Origin: Archangium violaceum Cb vi76
Lineage (GTDB): Bacteria; Myxococcota; Myxococcia; Myxococcales; Myxococcaceae
Assembly (NCBI RefSeq): GCF_000733295.1
Contig: NZ_JPMI01000340.1
Coordinates: forward strand, 1-64,000
Length of the DNA stretch: 64,000 nt
Direction of reading: 5' to 3'
Made by a program: the position numbers and the translations under genes
In this document: piece after piece, positions 1 to 7,599 of the stretch
Layout of the letters: each line of letters opens with the position of its first letter
How positions within the stretch are numbered: position 1 is the first letter of the stretch
Notes under the pieces: generated by a model
Told to the model about the DNA's origin: nothing
Seen by the model: only the letters and a program-made list of their open reading frames with translations
Databases searched by the model: none

Positions 1-103
1 TCAGTACCTGCCGCGCCAGCGCGGACAGCCCGTCGAAGGACTTGCGCATGTCCACCGGCTGGCTCGCCAGGTGGATTCTCACCGAGGCGGGCAGCGTCAG
101 CAT
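1..103 (-). CDS. tnpB: IS66 accessory protein TnpB (Orf2), 3' part missing at window edge
   Basis: The visible N-terminus, about 34 residues, contains VRIHLASQPVDMRKSFDGL, the hallmark start of IS66 Orf2/TnpB. The family is a small protein of roughly 115 residues needed for IS66 transposition, with an unclear biochemical role. Its ATG (101-103) overlaps the tnpA stop (97-99) in an ATGCTGA arrangement, which indicates translational coupling. The gene leaves the window at base 1, so intactness cannot be judged. Confidence 0.9.
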   Translation of the reverse strand, partial: MLTLPASVRIHLASQPVDMRKSFDGLSALARQVL

Positions 104-474
104 GCTTCCTCCAGCGCCCTCACCAACCGCGCCACCTCCCCCGCATCGAAGCCGGGCTCCACCCGGATTCTCCGCCCTCTGGCCAGCAGCACCTCCATGC
201 TGACGGCGCCCGCTGCCCGCTGTGCTTCTGGCGACGGCGGCGCCGCGACGTGCACCGGCACAAACGCGAGCGCCGGGGCCGCCTCCTCGGCCCGCCGCTT
301 CTTCCACCACCTCAGCCGCTGTGGACCCAGCCCATGGCGGCGGGCGAACTCCGCCACCGACAACCCGCTCGCCTCACAGGCTTCCAGCACTGCCTGCGCC
401 TCGGCCTCCGTCCAGTAGTTGCTTGCCGCGGCCCTCGCCAGCCTGGCGTCCACTCTTTCCGTGTTGCGTCCCAT
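97..474 (-). CDS. tnpA: IS66 accessory protein TnpA (Orf1), helix-turn-helix
   Basis: This 125-residue protein resembles IS66 Orf1. Residues about 20-60 form an OrfA-type helix-turn-helix, with VLEACEASGLSVAEFARRHG followed by a WWKKRR basic stretch. The C-terminal half has the VEVLLARGRRIRV-like segment typical of the family (here MEVLLARGRRIRVEPGFD). It is likely the DNA-binding subunit acting with TnpB and TnpC. The start is supported by a strong purine-rich ribosome site (AGGAGGAG) a few bases upstream. Length is normal and there are no frameshifts. Confidence 0.85.
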   Translation of the reverse strand: MGRNTERVDARLARAAASNYWTEAEAQAVLEACEASGLSVAEFARRHGLGPQRLRWWKKRRAEEAAPALAFVPVHVAAPPSPEAQRAAGAVSMEVLLARGRRIRVEPGFDAGEVARLVRALEEAC

Positions 475-547
475 GTCGACTCCTCCTGGAACGCGACGCT
501 GAACGCCTCCTCCCTCACGCGGAAGGTGTGGTCCGCCGAGCGCTTAC

Positions 548-825
548 CCTGAGGACTACGCCTTGGACGCTGCCGCAAGTGCGTAGACGTCTACAGCACC
601 TGCTGCTGCAGCGCATTGGCCACTGCTCACTCTGCCTGCGTCACGTCGACAGTCGCGCCCCACCTCTCGGTCCTTCTCGCATCTGACCAAGTAGTATTAG
701 TTCTTGGTAACGTGTTCCTCTGCCTCTCCAGTCCTCCATTCCGGGCGAAGGCCGCATGGATATGGCCCTCGATCCGGTTTGAATTGACGAAAGTCGAGTC
801 GTCGATCAGTACCAATCCTGGTAAC
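548..825. other. Non-coding stretch between IS66 end and the secreted-protein gene
   Basis: No convincing gene is seen here. A 62-codon minus-strand reading frame with a TTG start (627-815) sits just after the next gene's stop, but it has no ribosome site and no recognisable family. Its sequence is neither clearly coding nor clearly junk. The interval may be a remnant of whatever the IS66 element landed in. Confidence 0.4.
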
Positions 826-1914
826 TCATTTGAACAACTGAATGATAGACTTCATGATCGTCGCATCCGCCGCGAGACCAACTCCAAACGAGTTGAAGTC
901 CCAATGCTTCTGAGTCGGAGCCGAAGTGCCTTCAAAAGCATCGCCGACTTGATACTGGCGGCCATCACTGTCTGCCGTCAACCGCTCGATTCGCCGTGGG
1001 ACCCAGGCCACGGTCACCGCAAGCCCTGTGACGACTTCCACAGAGGCTCCAAGGAACAGTTGATCTCTTGGCGAAGATAGACTGAAGCCCGCCGTTACGC
1101 CGATACGGTCTTGGAAACGACGGAGATCCGAAACAAAATAGCGTCCGTATGTCCATTGGTCATTTATTCTTCGCCAAGCCGCTGGATAAACCGTTGCACC
1201 GACAAAATAATCCACGGGCGTTGAATCTGTCGCCTCCGTAATCACTCCCTCACTGATACCAAATGACTGTCGACTCTTGCCTGCGAGTGCGACCGCACTG
1301 ACATTCACCTGATACAAAGGTTCAACAGAGAATTTCAGGCTTGCGTCAACCTTGGCCTCTTTGCACTCAAGCGAAAACGTCACATCTTCGCTCCTGAAGG
1401 GGCCAAACGTTCGGGCCAGATAGAAGTCAGGCGCCACGAAGTCCTCTGGAACAGACGCGGCTGAAAAGGCGCTCTTAGCATCAGCATAACTGCCACGCAC
1501 CATCACCGCATCAAGCCTTTTCCCCTCCACTGCCCCTAGGTTACAGCGGTGAGCCCAGTCGTATGGAGTGTATACCTTGACAATGGCTCTGTAGTTTTGC
1601 GGAAGTTCGTCCAGATTGCAGAGTTGAGTACCATCCGCGTGGAGCTTGAGTGTTACAGTCCCTGTGGCATTGTCGCGCGCGCAGTCCGTTTTTTCGATAG
1701 GATTTCTATCAACAAAGACACGAAGGGTTTCCGGGCTCAACGCAGAAGAATATGCCACCTCGGGGGGCTGTGAAGATGGTTGCGGCGTGTCAACCCCTGG
1801 CTGCGCAGGAGTCAAGGTCTGAGCTACCGCGACCGTAGCACGCAGTGCTATGACCATTGCCGCAAAGTATAGAAGCCTTTTCATGTTCCTACTCATGTTC
1901 ATGTTCATGTTCAT
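826..1914 (-). CDS. Secreted protein of unknown function, partner of the upstream subtilase
   Basis: I do not recognise the family. The N-terminus from residue 11 is a typical signal peptide: MKRLL, then a hydrophobic run, then an AVAQ cleavage region. The mature part is Pro/Ser-rich at first. It then contains four cysteines (in TDCARD, QLCNLDE, HRCNLG and LECKEA) and many alternating beta-like segments near the end (GVTAGFSL, LFLGASVEVV, AVTVAWVP). This fits an exported beta-rich protein, perhaps of the outer membrane. It lies 22 bases after the subtilase stop in the same direction, so the two are probably one operon. Start choice is ambiguous: three tandem ATGAAC units precede the MKRLL start at 1884. 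The region is visibly more A+T-rich than the rest of the window, suggesting transfer. Confidence 0.6.
   Translation of the reverse strand: MNMNMNMSRNMKRLLYFAAMVIALRATVAVAQTLTPAQPGVDTPQPSSQPPEVAYSSALSPETLRVFVDRNPIEKTDCARDNATGTVTLKLHADGTQLCNLDELPQNYRAIVKVYTPYDWAHRCNLGAVEGKRLDAVMVRGSYADAKSAFSAASVPEDFVAPDFYLARTFGPFRSEDVTFSLECKEAKVDASLKFSVEPLYQVNVSAVALAGKSRQSFGISEGVITEATDSTPVDYFVGATVYPAAWRRINDQWTYGRYFVSDLRRFQDRIGVTAGFSLSSPRDQLFLGASVEVVTGLAVTVAWVPRRIERLTADSDGRQYQVGDAFEGTSAPTQKHWDFNSFGVGLAADATIMKSIIQLFK
1897..1914 (-). repeat. Three tandem ATGAAC units at a gene start
   Basis: Read on the minus strand, the hexamer ATGAAC occurs three times and is followed by ATGAGT. This gives four in-frame ATG codons six bases apart and encodes an MNMNMNM leader ahead of the signal peptide. 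A purine-rich AGGATAGGA site lies about 14 bases upstream of the first ATG. Confidence 0.85.
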
Positions 1915-1936
1915 GGCCGCGAATTAATCCTATCCT

Positions 1937-3301
1937 CTAGTTCTTGACAGGCTGGGATTGAGGAGCAACCACCGCACGTTGCTCCTTCAGGAGAGTGTCT
2001 GCCGCCGCAAGTAGGTTGTAGATATCCAAGCTCTTGTATTTCGCCATAGGCTCCGGATGAGGCACGTCATCATCGTCACTCGTTGGCTCTGGAATTTCCC
2101 TGGCCGTTGACTTCAAGAGGAATTCCAACTCTTCCGCTGTTGGCCATCGTTGGAGCCGGTCAAAAAAGAATTGTTGAAGCAGGAGAATCGCACCCGCGAC
2201 GACTGGAACACTGTGACTCGTTCCCGAGGCAATCGATTCGCAATAGGGGTCTCCAAGATCCGCTCCGGCGGATGCGACCTGGACACCTGGCGCGAACAGG
2301 TCGGTTCCGCGACCTACGAGATTCGGTGACAATCTTTGGCTGAAGGGAGCGATTTGGTCGACCTTGGCCCGAAAAGCTTTGGCTGGGAAAAAGTCGAATG
2401 GCAATGGGCTTATGCTTGAGTCAAACGCTGCGCCGACGGCAATAACACCTGGAGCAATCCCGGGGAACCCCATTCCGGGGCTACGAACCAAGGCGTATTC
2501 ATTGCCGGCTGGCGTAACCACCAGAATCCCCCTCTTTCGCAGCGCGAGAATTTTATCTATGATTGCCTGATAGCTTTGACCTCCTGCCTCGATTGCAGAG
2601 CTGACGGTGGTGTAGTTTTTTCGATCCGAAATTGCAAGTGAAACCACCCGGATTTTTGCTTTTTCGGCATTTTCCAGAACCCAGTCGAGAGCAGCCGTCA
2701 GTCGCTGAGGTGTCGTGTTTTTGTTTCTATCGAGGATTTTGACAGGGACGACGTAGGCCCCAGTAGCGATCCCGATGTGAAGACCGTTTCCAACCACGAT
2801 GCCAGCGACGTTGCTGCCATGCCCTACGGGGTCTGTGACATCTTGAACAAACCCCTCTTCAGACACAAGATTCACTGGGGCACGGATACGTCCTGCGAAG
2901 TCAAAATGAGCAAGATTGAGACCTGAATCCAGGATCGCGACGGCGGTTCCCGCTCCATTGACCTTGAACGCATTTCGGGCCTCCACGACTCGAGTGGACG
3001 GCGCTATCTGCTTGGGCTCGTCAATGGATGCGGCGGAAAGCGGGGCACGCTTTATTTGAACCAAATGCTGCTGCGGAGAAAGCCCAAGCACAGCCATACC
3101 CCGCGTTTGCGTGACGTCATCTCCCGTAGGAAGACCCAGTCGGGGGGGCTGGCCATCCGCATCGGCTTTGACCGGAGTGATGGCTGGAATGGTGTTGGAC
3201 TGCGCAGTTGCCCACGTTGGGTAGATTAAGAAACTAGCGAGCGTAAAACTCAACACCAGGGGCCGAGCTTTCCTCTCTATGTCTCGATTGTAAGCGGTCA
3301 T
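1937..3301 (-). CDS. Secreted S8 family serine protease (subtilase)
   Basis: This 454-residue protein is exported by a signal peptide (hydrophobic core VLSFTLASFLIYPTWA, cleavage near ATAQS) and has a propeptide-like N-terminal region. The catalytic triad of the subtilisin family is complete: Asp in VAILDSGLN, His in GHGSNVAGIVVG, and Ser in SGTSHSVPVVAG. The oxyanion Asn is in TPAGNEYA. It is therefore predicted to be an active extracellular or periplasmic endopeptidase. I chose the ATG at 3301 (MTAYNRDIERK); an upstream extension to 3394 would push the hydrophobic core too far from the N-terminus for a normal signal. It is followed after 22 bases by the secreted partner. It may process that partner, but this is inference from position only. 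Lower G+C than its neighbours and flanking IS elements suggest acquired DNA. Confidence 0.85.
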   Translation of the reverse strand: MTAYNRDIERKARPLVLSFTLASFLIYPTWATAQSNTIPAITPVKADADGQPPRLGLPTGDDVTQTRGMAVLGLSPQQHLVQIKRAPLSAASIDEPKQIAPSTRVVEARNAFKVNGAGTAVAILDSGLNLAHFDFAGRIRAPVNLVSEEGFVQDVTDPVGHGSNVAGIVVGNGLHIGIATGAYVVPVKILDRNKNTTPQRLTAALDWVLENAEKAKIRVVSLAISDRKNYTTVSSAIEAGGQSYQAIIDKILALRKRGILVVTPAGNEYALVRSPGMGFPGIAPGVIAVGAAFDSSISPLPFDFFPAKAFRAKVDQIAPFSQRLSPNLVGRGTDLFAPGVQVASAGADLGDPYCESIASGTSHSVPVVAGAILLLQQFFFDRLQRWPTAEELEFLLKSTAREIPEPTSDDDDVPHPEPMAKYKSLDIYNLLAAADTLLKEQRAVVAPQSQPVKN

Positions 3302-3534
3302 GGTTGATTGATTCGAGAGGGGGAGGGATGAGGTTTTGCAGAGGGGTTGGTTCATCATTTTGCTCGGCGAGCGAAATCGTTGAATTCTGGACACCAGGGT
3401 AGCCCGCCACTCGCTTGGAGTTCAAGAGGGCGTACGTCGTGCGCCCTTCGGTTGCGCGCTGCTCGCCTCCCGCGCCCTCATAAGAGGGAGATGGTGTTGG
3501 AGGCGCCGGAGAAGGGAGGGACGCTGAGCCACAT

Positions 3535-3603
3535 TGCGTATTCCGGCCATCGTGATCACCCAGATCGGTCGATCGTGATCACCTGGATCGGTCATCGTGA
3601 TCG
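3535..3603. repeat. IS21 left terminal array: three transposase-site copies
   Basis: Copies of CATCGTGATCA occur at 3548-3558, 3571-3581 (one mismatch) and 3593-3603 (one mismatch), spaced 23 and 22 bases. This mirrors the array at the right end. Spacing near two helical turns is expected for IstA multimers binding the same face of DNA. Confidence 0.85.
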
Positions 3604-3669
3604 GAGCGAAGCGACGCTGACCGGGGACCTACTTCTCCGCAGATTCCTCCTTCCTGCGGGAGGGGCCCT

Positions 3670-4272
3670 TTAGCACGACCCGATGGGAGTTATGTAGCAG
3701 TACCTGTCCTCGAGAATCTCCAGCATGTCCCTGCGCTCCTGCTCCTTGAGCGGCGCCAGCCCCCAGTCGTCGATGACCAGCACGTCCACCTTGGCCAGAC
3801 GCGCCAGCACGCGCGCGTACGAGCCGTCCGCGTGCGCCAGCGTCAGCTCATCGAAGAGCCGGGGCGCCCTGCGGTAGAGCGCCTTGTAACCCTTGCGGCA
3901 CGCGGTCTGCGCCAGCGCGCATGCCAGGTACGTCTTGCCGGTGCCCGTGGCGCCCGTAATCACCACGTTCTGGTGCTCGGCCACCCAGCGGCACGAGCCC
4001 AGCTGGCGCACCAGACTCTTGTCCAGCTCGCGCTTGGGTGCGTAGTCGATGTCCTCCAGGCTCGCGCTGCTCAGCCGCAGCTTCGCCTCGCGCAGGCAGC
4101 GCGCCGTGCGCGCGTTCTCCCGGTGCAGCCACTCGGCATCCACCAGCATCCCCAGCCGCTCGTCGAAGGACAGCTTCGCCAGCTCGGTGTCCTTCTGCTG
4201 CCGCTCCCACTCGGAGGCCAGGGCGGAGAGCTTCAGGGAGTGCAGTTTCTGCATCGTCGGTTCGTTCAGCAT
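3670..4272 (-). pseudogene. istB: IstB transposition helper ATPase, C-terminally truncated
   Basis: The N-terminal and ATPase parts are good IstB: the KLHSLKLSALASEWERQQ start, Walker A (GATGTGKT) and Walker B (VLVIDDWG). The protein stops after 200 residues, whereas IstB is usually about 250. The conserved sequence breaks directly after EILEDRY and continues with nine unrelated residues (CYITPIGSC) before a stop. The sensor and C-terminal helices are therefore lost. The terminal array of the IS is intact only about 70 bases further on, so a short internal deletion is the simplest explanation. The helper function is probably impaired. Confidence 0.8.
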
Positions 4273-4399
4273 GTGCTTCTCCTCGGGTGTACGGCACCTG
4301 ATCGGGTGCCGCGGTGTTGGAGAGCCTCGTCGTCGCGCGCCGGCGCACGCAGTGCGACGGCGCGCCCCTCACGCACGAGGCTCGCGGGTGGCGTGAGGG

Positions 4400-5944
4400 T
4401 CAGTGGTAGTAGTCGCCGCCACGCACGTTCTCGTGCGTCTGCGCGACGGGCTCCGGCTGCACTTCGTCCGTTGGCGGGGCGAGCCGGTCCAGGCCGTTCT
4501 GGAGGATGGAATCGACATGCCGGAAGGAGCGGGCGCTCACGGCCAGGGCTCGCGCACAAGCAGCCTCCAGCCGCTCGTTGCCGTAGCGCCTGGCCAGCCG
4601 GAGTATCCCCAGGCACGAGCGGTAACCCAGCTCCGGGTGGGGACGTTCAGACAGGATGCTCTCCACCAGCTTCCGGGTGTTGGGGCCGATGGTGCCGGCC
4701 CAGTGCACCAGCCGTGAGGGCGTCCACTCCAGGTGCTTCTGGTGCGCCTTGGGCATGTGCTCGGGCTGCGTGGTGTGCCGGCCGCGCTCGTCGCTGCGCA
4801 CGTGGCTCGCCACTCGCTCACCGCGCTGGTACAGCTCCACCGTGGTGGCCGTCACCCGCGCCTCCAGCACCTGCTGCACCAGCGCGTACGGTACCGAGTA
4901 GAAGTGGTGGTGCACCTGCACGTGGTAGTCGATGTTGACTCGCACCTGCTTCCACTCGCCGTAGGTGAAGGCCTCGACCGGCAGCGGCCGCAGCGCCGGC
5001 TTGTCCAGACGCTCGAAGAGCTCGCGCCTGCTCGCGTCGTACAGCCTCATCTTCCGGTTATTGATGTCCTCCAGCAGCTCGCCAATGCGCTCGTTGAGCG
5101 CCTCCAGCGAGAAGAAGGTGTGGTGGCGCAGCCGCGCCAGCAGCCAGCGCTGCACCACCAGCACGCCCACCTCTACCTTCGCCTTGTCCCGGGGCGAGCG
5201 CGGGCGCGCTGGCAACACCACCGTGCCGCAGTGCCGCGCGAATTCCTCGTACGTGCGCTGTACTCCCGGCTCGTAGCGGCACGCGCGCGTCACCCCGCTC
5301 TTGAGCTGGTCGGGTACCAGCGCGCCCGGCACGCCACCGAGGTACACGAAGCAGCGCTGGTGGCTGGCGATGAAGTCCGGCCCACGCTGCGTGCGTGTGG
5401 CCTCCGCGTACGTGTAGTTGGAGGCCCCCAGCACCGCCACGAACAGCTCCACCTCCACTCGCTCGCCCGTTGTCGCGTCCACCAGGTGCGGCTTGTTTCC
5501 CGAGTAGTCGACGAAGAGCTTCTCTCCCGCCCGGTGCTCCTGCCTCATGGTGAGCCGGTGTCTGGCCAGCCACTGCCGGTAGTACTCGCAGAACTGCGTG
5601 TAGCGGTACCCGTCCGGATGCTTCTCCAGGTACTCCAGGTGCAACAGTTCCAGCGTGACGCCGGGCTTCTTTCTCTCCGTGTGGATGTACACCGGGTCGG
5701 GCAGCGGCCGCTGGGCCGCGGGCTTCGGCGCGGCGCCATAGAGCCGCTCCTCCAACTCCTCCTCCCTCATCTGCTCCACCTGCTCCCAGCTCAGCTTCGC
5801 CGCCGTGGCGCGCGCCAGCACGCTCCCCACCGCCCCCGCGCTGATTCCCAGGCTGCTGGCCACCTCCCGGTGGCTCCTCTTCTGCACCCACTTCTGCCGT
5901 AGCACTTCTCGTATGTGACGCATGGACAGTCGCTCCGTGGCCAT
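4400..5944 (-). CDS. istA: IS21-family transposase IstA
   Basis: This 514-residue protein has the IstA layout. An N-terminal helix-turn-helix lies at about residues 8-45 (MRHIREVLRQKW ... HREVASSLGISAGAVGSV). It is followed by an rve/DDE integrase core beginning near LFVDYSGNKPHL, which holds the first catalytic Asp. The basic C-terminal region matches the family (VHHHFYSVPYALVQQ). Length is normal and the frame is open throughout. istB follows after 127 bases in the same direction. The ATG at 5944 gives a protein starting MATERLSMRH; a start at the second Met is also possible. Confidence 0.92.
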   Translation of the reverse strand: MATERLSMRHIREVLRQKWVQKRSHREVASSLGISAGAVGSVLARATAAKLSWEQVEQMREEELEERLYGAAPKPAAQRPLPDPVYIHTERKKPGVTLELLHLEYLEKHPDGYRYTQFCEYYRQWLARHRLTMRQEHRAGEKLFVDYSGNKPHLVDATTGERVEVELFVAVLGASNYTYAEATRTQRGPDFIASHQRCFVYLGGVPGALVPDQLKSGVTRACRYEPGVQRTYEEFARHCGTVVLPARPRSPRDKAKVEVGVLVVQRWLLARLRHHTFFSLEALNERIGELLEDINNRKMRLYDASRRELFERLDKPALRPLPVEAFTYGEWKQVRVNIDYHVQVHHHFYSVPYALVQQVLEARVTATTVELYQRGERVASHVRSDERGRHTTQPEHMPKAHQKHLEWTPSRLVHWAGTIGPNTRKLVESILSERPHPELGYRSCLGILRLARRYGNERLEAACARALAVSARSFRHVDSILQNGLDRLAPPTDEVQPEPVAQTHENVRGGDYYH

Positions 5945-6095
5945 CGGCCCTCCTCCCGGAGGGCCGTCGACGATTGCGCCGTCCAGCGTGCTCGCTCGGC
6001 TCGCCCGCCCTCCCGCGTCCGGTTGCTACCAGCCGACGGGCCCCGTAGGGCGAACCACCTGACCTCCAGCGTAGTCCTCGGGCCCCTTGGCCCGC

Positions 6096-6165
6096 TGATC
6101 ACGATGGCCGATCCCGGTGATCACGATGCGCCGATCTCGCTGATCACGATGGGCCGACGCGCGCA
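6096..6165. repeat. IS21 right terminal array: three transposase-site copies
   Basis: Three exact copies of TGATCACGATG lie at 6096-6106, 6118-6128 and 6141-6151, spaced 22 and 23 bases. They are the inverted counterparts of the left array. The outermost four bases (CGCA, 6162-6165) are the complement of the TGCG at the left tip. Confidence 0.85.
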
Positions 6166-6291
6166 CTCTCGCGTTCGCAGCCCACCCTGCTTATCGCCTT
6201 CAGCCAACTCGCGACCGTCGCCGAGCACGACCCACATCCGCCCTCAAGCAGCCGCAGCACGTCGTCCGCCGGACGGATACACATCACCACA

Positions 6292-7269
6292 TCAAGCATG
6301 GGGGAGCTTGCGCAGGATCTCTACGGCCTCCTCGTACACCCTGCCAAGCACCTCGTCCTGGGGCTTGTGTTCCTCCAGCAGGTCGGCGTCCTCCCGCCGT
6401 CCCACGTACTCGAGGAGGTTCGCGGCCTTGATGATGCGAACAGCCTCCGGGGCCGCAATCATTCTTCGAGCCACCTCGCGCAATATGGAGCGAGCATTGG
6501 ATGGGAGTGTGGGAAAAAGGCGCTCGCGGTGCAGGAGCAGGAGGGTGAACAGGCGATCACAGAAGCGCCTCTCCTGCCCTTTCTTCCTGGATGCCATTTC
6601 AATCATCGACCCGGCCAGGAAAATGAATGACGGAAGCACAGGAGCCAGTTCATCTGGCACTTCCTCATCCAACACGGTCAGGACTTTGGTCTTCTGCTCG
6701 ACGGGCACCGATCCATCTTCAATCCACACCCGCAGCTCTTGCGGAGAACTCTCCAGCAAGCGAAGGAGGGCCCGCAGGCCCTCGGACACGGGTGGGGAGA
6801 GCCGCTCCAGTGCCCCGCGAACAGGAGGAATCAACTCTGGATGCCGCTTGCGCCAGAGTGCGTAGACCACGTCATCCACATCGGAGCCCTCTGGCATGCC
6901 AGCACCCAACCGGTTCAGCCTGCGTATGAGGGTTGCCCTCAAGCTGGCACTCTTGAGCTGACTGAGTGCCTGGGTAATGACCTGCACGACGGACGAGGCA
7001 TCGGGGTCTCCTCGCGATTCCTCCAGAAGGAGTTGTTGTTCCAAGCGCCTGGCGCTCGTAGGACCACCCAGCTCCCCCAAGGCAAAGACCGCTGCCTGGC
7101 GCACCTTCTCATCGGGAGACTGGAGCATCTGCTCCAGAACGCCGTGGACTCTTCCAGGCTGCGCCTCGCGCAATGTCATCACCAGGGCTCGTGCCCTTTC
7201 CTGCTCTCCCCAGCGGAAGGCATCAACCAGCTCTGACTGCCATTGTGTCAGATCGATTTCCCGTGCCAT
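6292..7269 (-). CDS. HEAT-repeat protein of unknown function
   Basis: This predicted 325-residue, all-helical protein has HEAT-like repeats, clearest at residues 35-75 (EQMLQSPDEKVRQAAVFALGELG). Such repeats form curved scaffolds for protein-protein contact; no catalytic motif is visible. There is no signal peptide or membrane segment, so it is probably cytoplasmic. The ATG at 7269 (MAREIDLTQWQ) is preferred because a GGAG site lies eight bases upstream; the open frame extends further but with unlikely composition. It stands alone between the IS21 end and a divergent histidine kinase. The gene is somewhat less G+C-rich than genes further right. Confidence 0.65.
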   Translation of the reverse strand: MAREIDLTQWQSELVDAFRWGEQERARALVMTLREAQPGRVHGVLEQMLQSPDEKVRQAAVFALGELGGPTSARRLEQQLLLEESRGDPDASSVVQVITQALSQLKSASLRATLIRRLNRLGAGMPEGSDVDDVVYALWRKRHPELIPPVRGALERLSPPVSEGLRALLRLLESSPQELRVWIEDGSVPVEQKTKVLTVLDEEVPDELAPVLPSFIFLAGSMIEMASRKKGQERRFCDRLFTLLLLHRERLFPTLPSNARSILREVARRMIAAPEAVRIIKAANLLEYVGRREDADLLEEHKPQDEVLGRVYEEAVEILRKLPHA

Positions 7270-7599
7270 GTGGCGCTCCAGAATCCAGGCGATGGGTATT
7301 GAACTCCGGGAGGCACATACCGCCGTGGAGGCTATCGCGATGGTGCGTGCCCTCGAAGCGCTGTGGCCCTCCTGAGAGGAGCCACCCTCCAGCGTCTTGC
7401 GGCCAACAGGACGCGCAGGTCTCGCGATCATCTCCCCGCTGCCCTGCTATACGGCCAGCGCCGCCAGCGCCATCCCCCCAATGCCCCCGGGATTCCCCGG
7501 TGGCGGGCGCTGCGACATGGTGCAGATGGCTCGCCCCTCTTCTCCAGCACTGGCGCTTCCCAGGTGCCCTTCCGCGTCCCCTCCTCGCCAGGGGCGGCG
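7270..7599. other. Divergent intergenic region (HEAT gene / histidine kinase)
   Basis: About 330 bases lie between two divergently oriented genes. Open frames extend through it only as upstream extensions of the flanking genes. It presumably holds both promoters, but I see no confident -35/-10 pair or sigma-54 box. Confidence 0.4.

Larger units (their letters stand above)
1..547 (-). mobile_element. IS66-family insertion sequence, one end (rest lies left of the window)
   Basis: The element is recognised from two overlapping genes in IS66 order (tnpA then tnpB) reading leftwards, and from a terminus ending in the IS66-type GTAAGCG. Read on the minus strand, GTAAGCGCTCGGCGGACC begins at 547 and runs inward. 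IS66 elements usually duplicate 8 bp of target, so 548-555 (CCTGAGGA) is the predicted copy on this side. The other end and the large DDE transposase (tnpC) should lie left of base 1. The exact boundary is an inference from the family consensus. Confidence 0.75.
3535..6165 (-). mobile_element. IS21-family insertion sequence (istA plus truncated istB)
   Basis: The element carries istA and istB in the usual order and is bounded by matching terminal arrays. Both outer ends start TGCG, then after about five bases continue into a shared CGGCC(C)ATCGTGATCA core when read inward. Each end holds three copies of an 11-bp site spaced 22-23 bp. IS21 elements move by a cut-and-paste DDE transposase (IstA) helped by an AAA+ ATPase (IstB). 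I could not find a clear target duplication outside 3535 and 6165, so the boundaries are approximate or one flank has been rearranged. The truncated istB suggests this copy cannot move by itself. Confidence 0.8.

Noticed and set aside
627-815. 62-codon minus-strand frame after the secreted-protein gene
   Set aside because: It has a TTG start, no ribosome site and no family match. The coding case is too weak.
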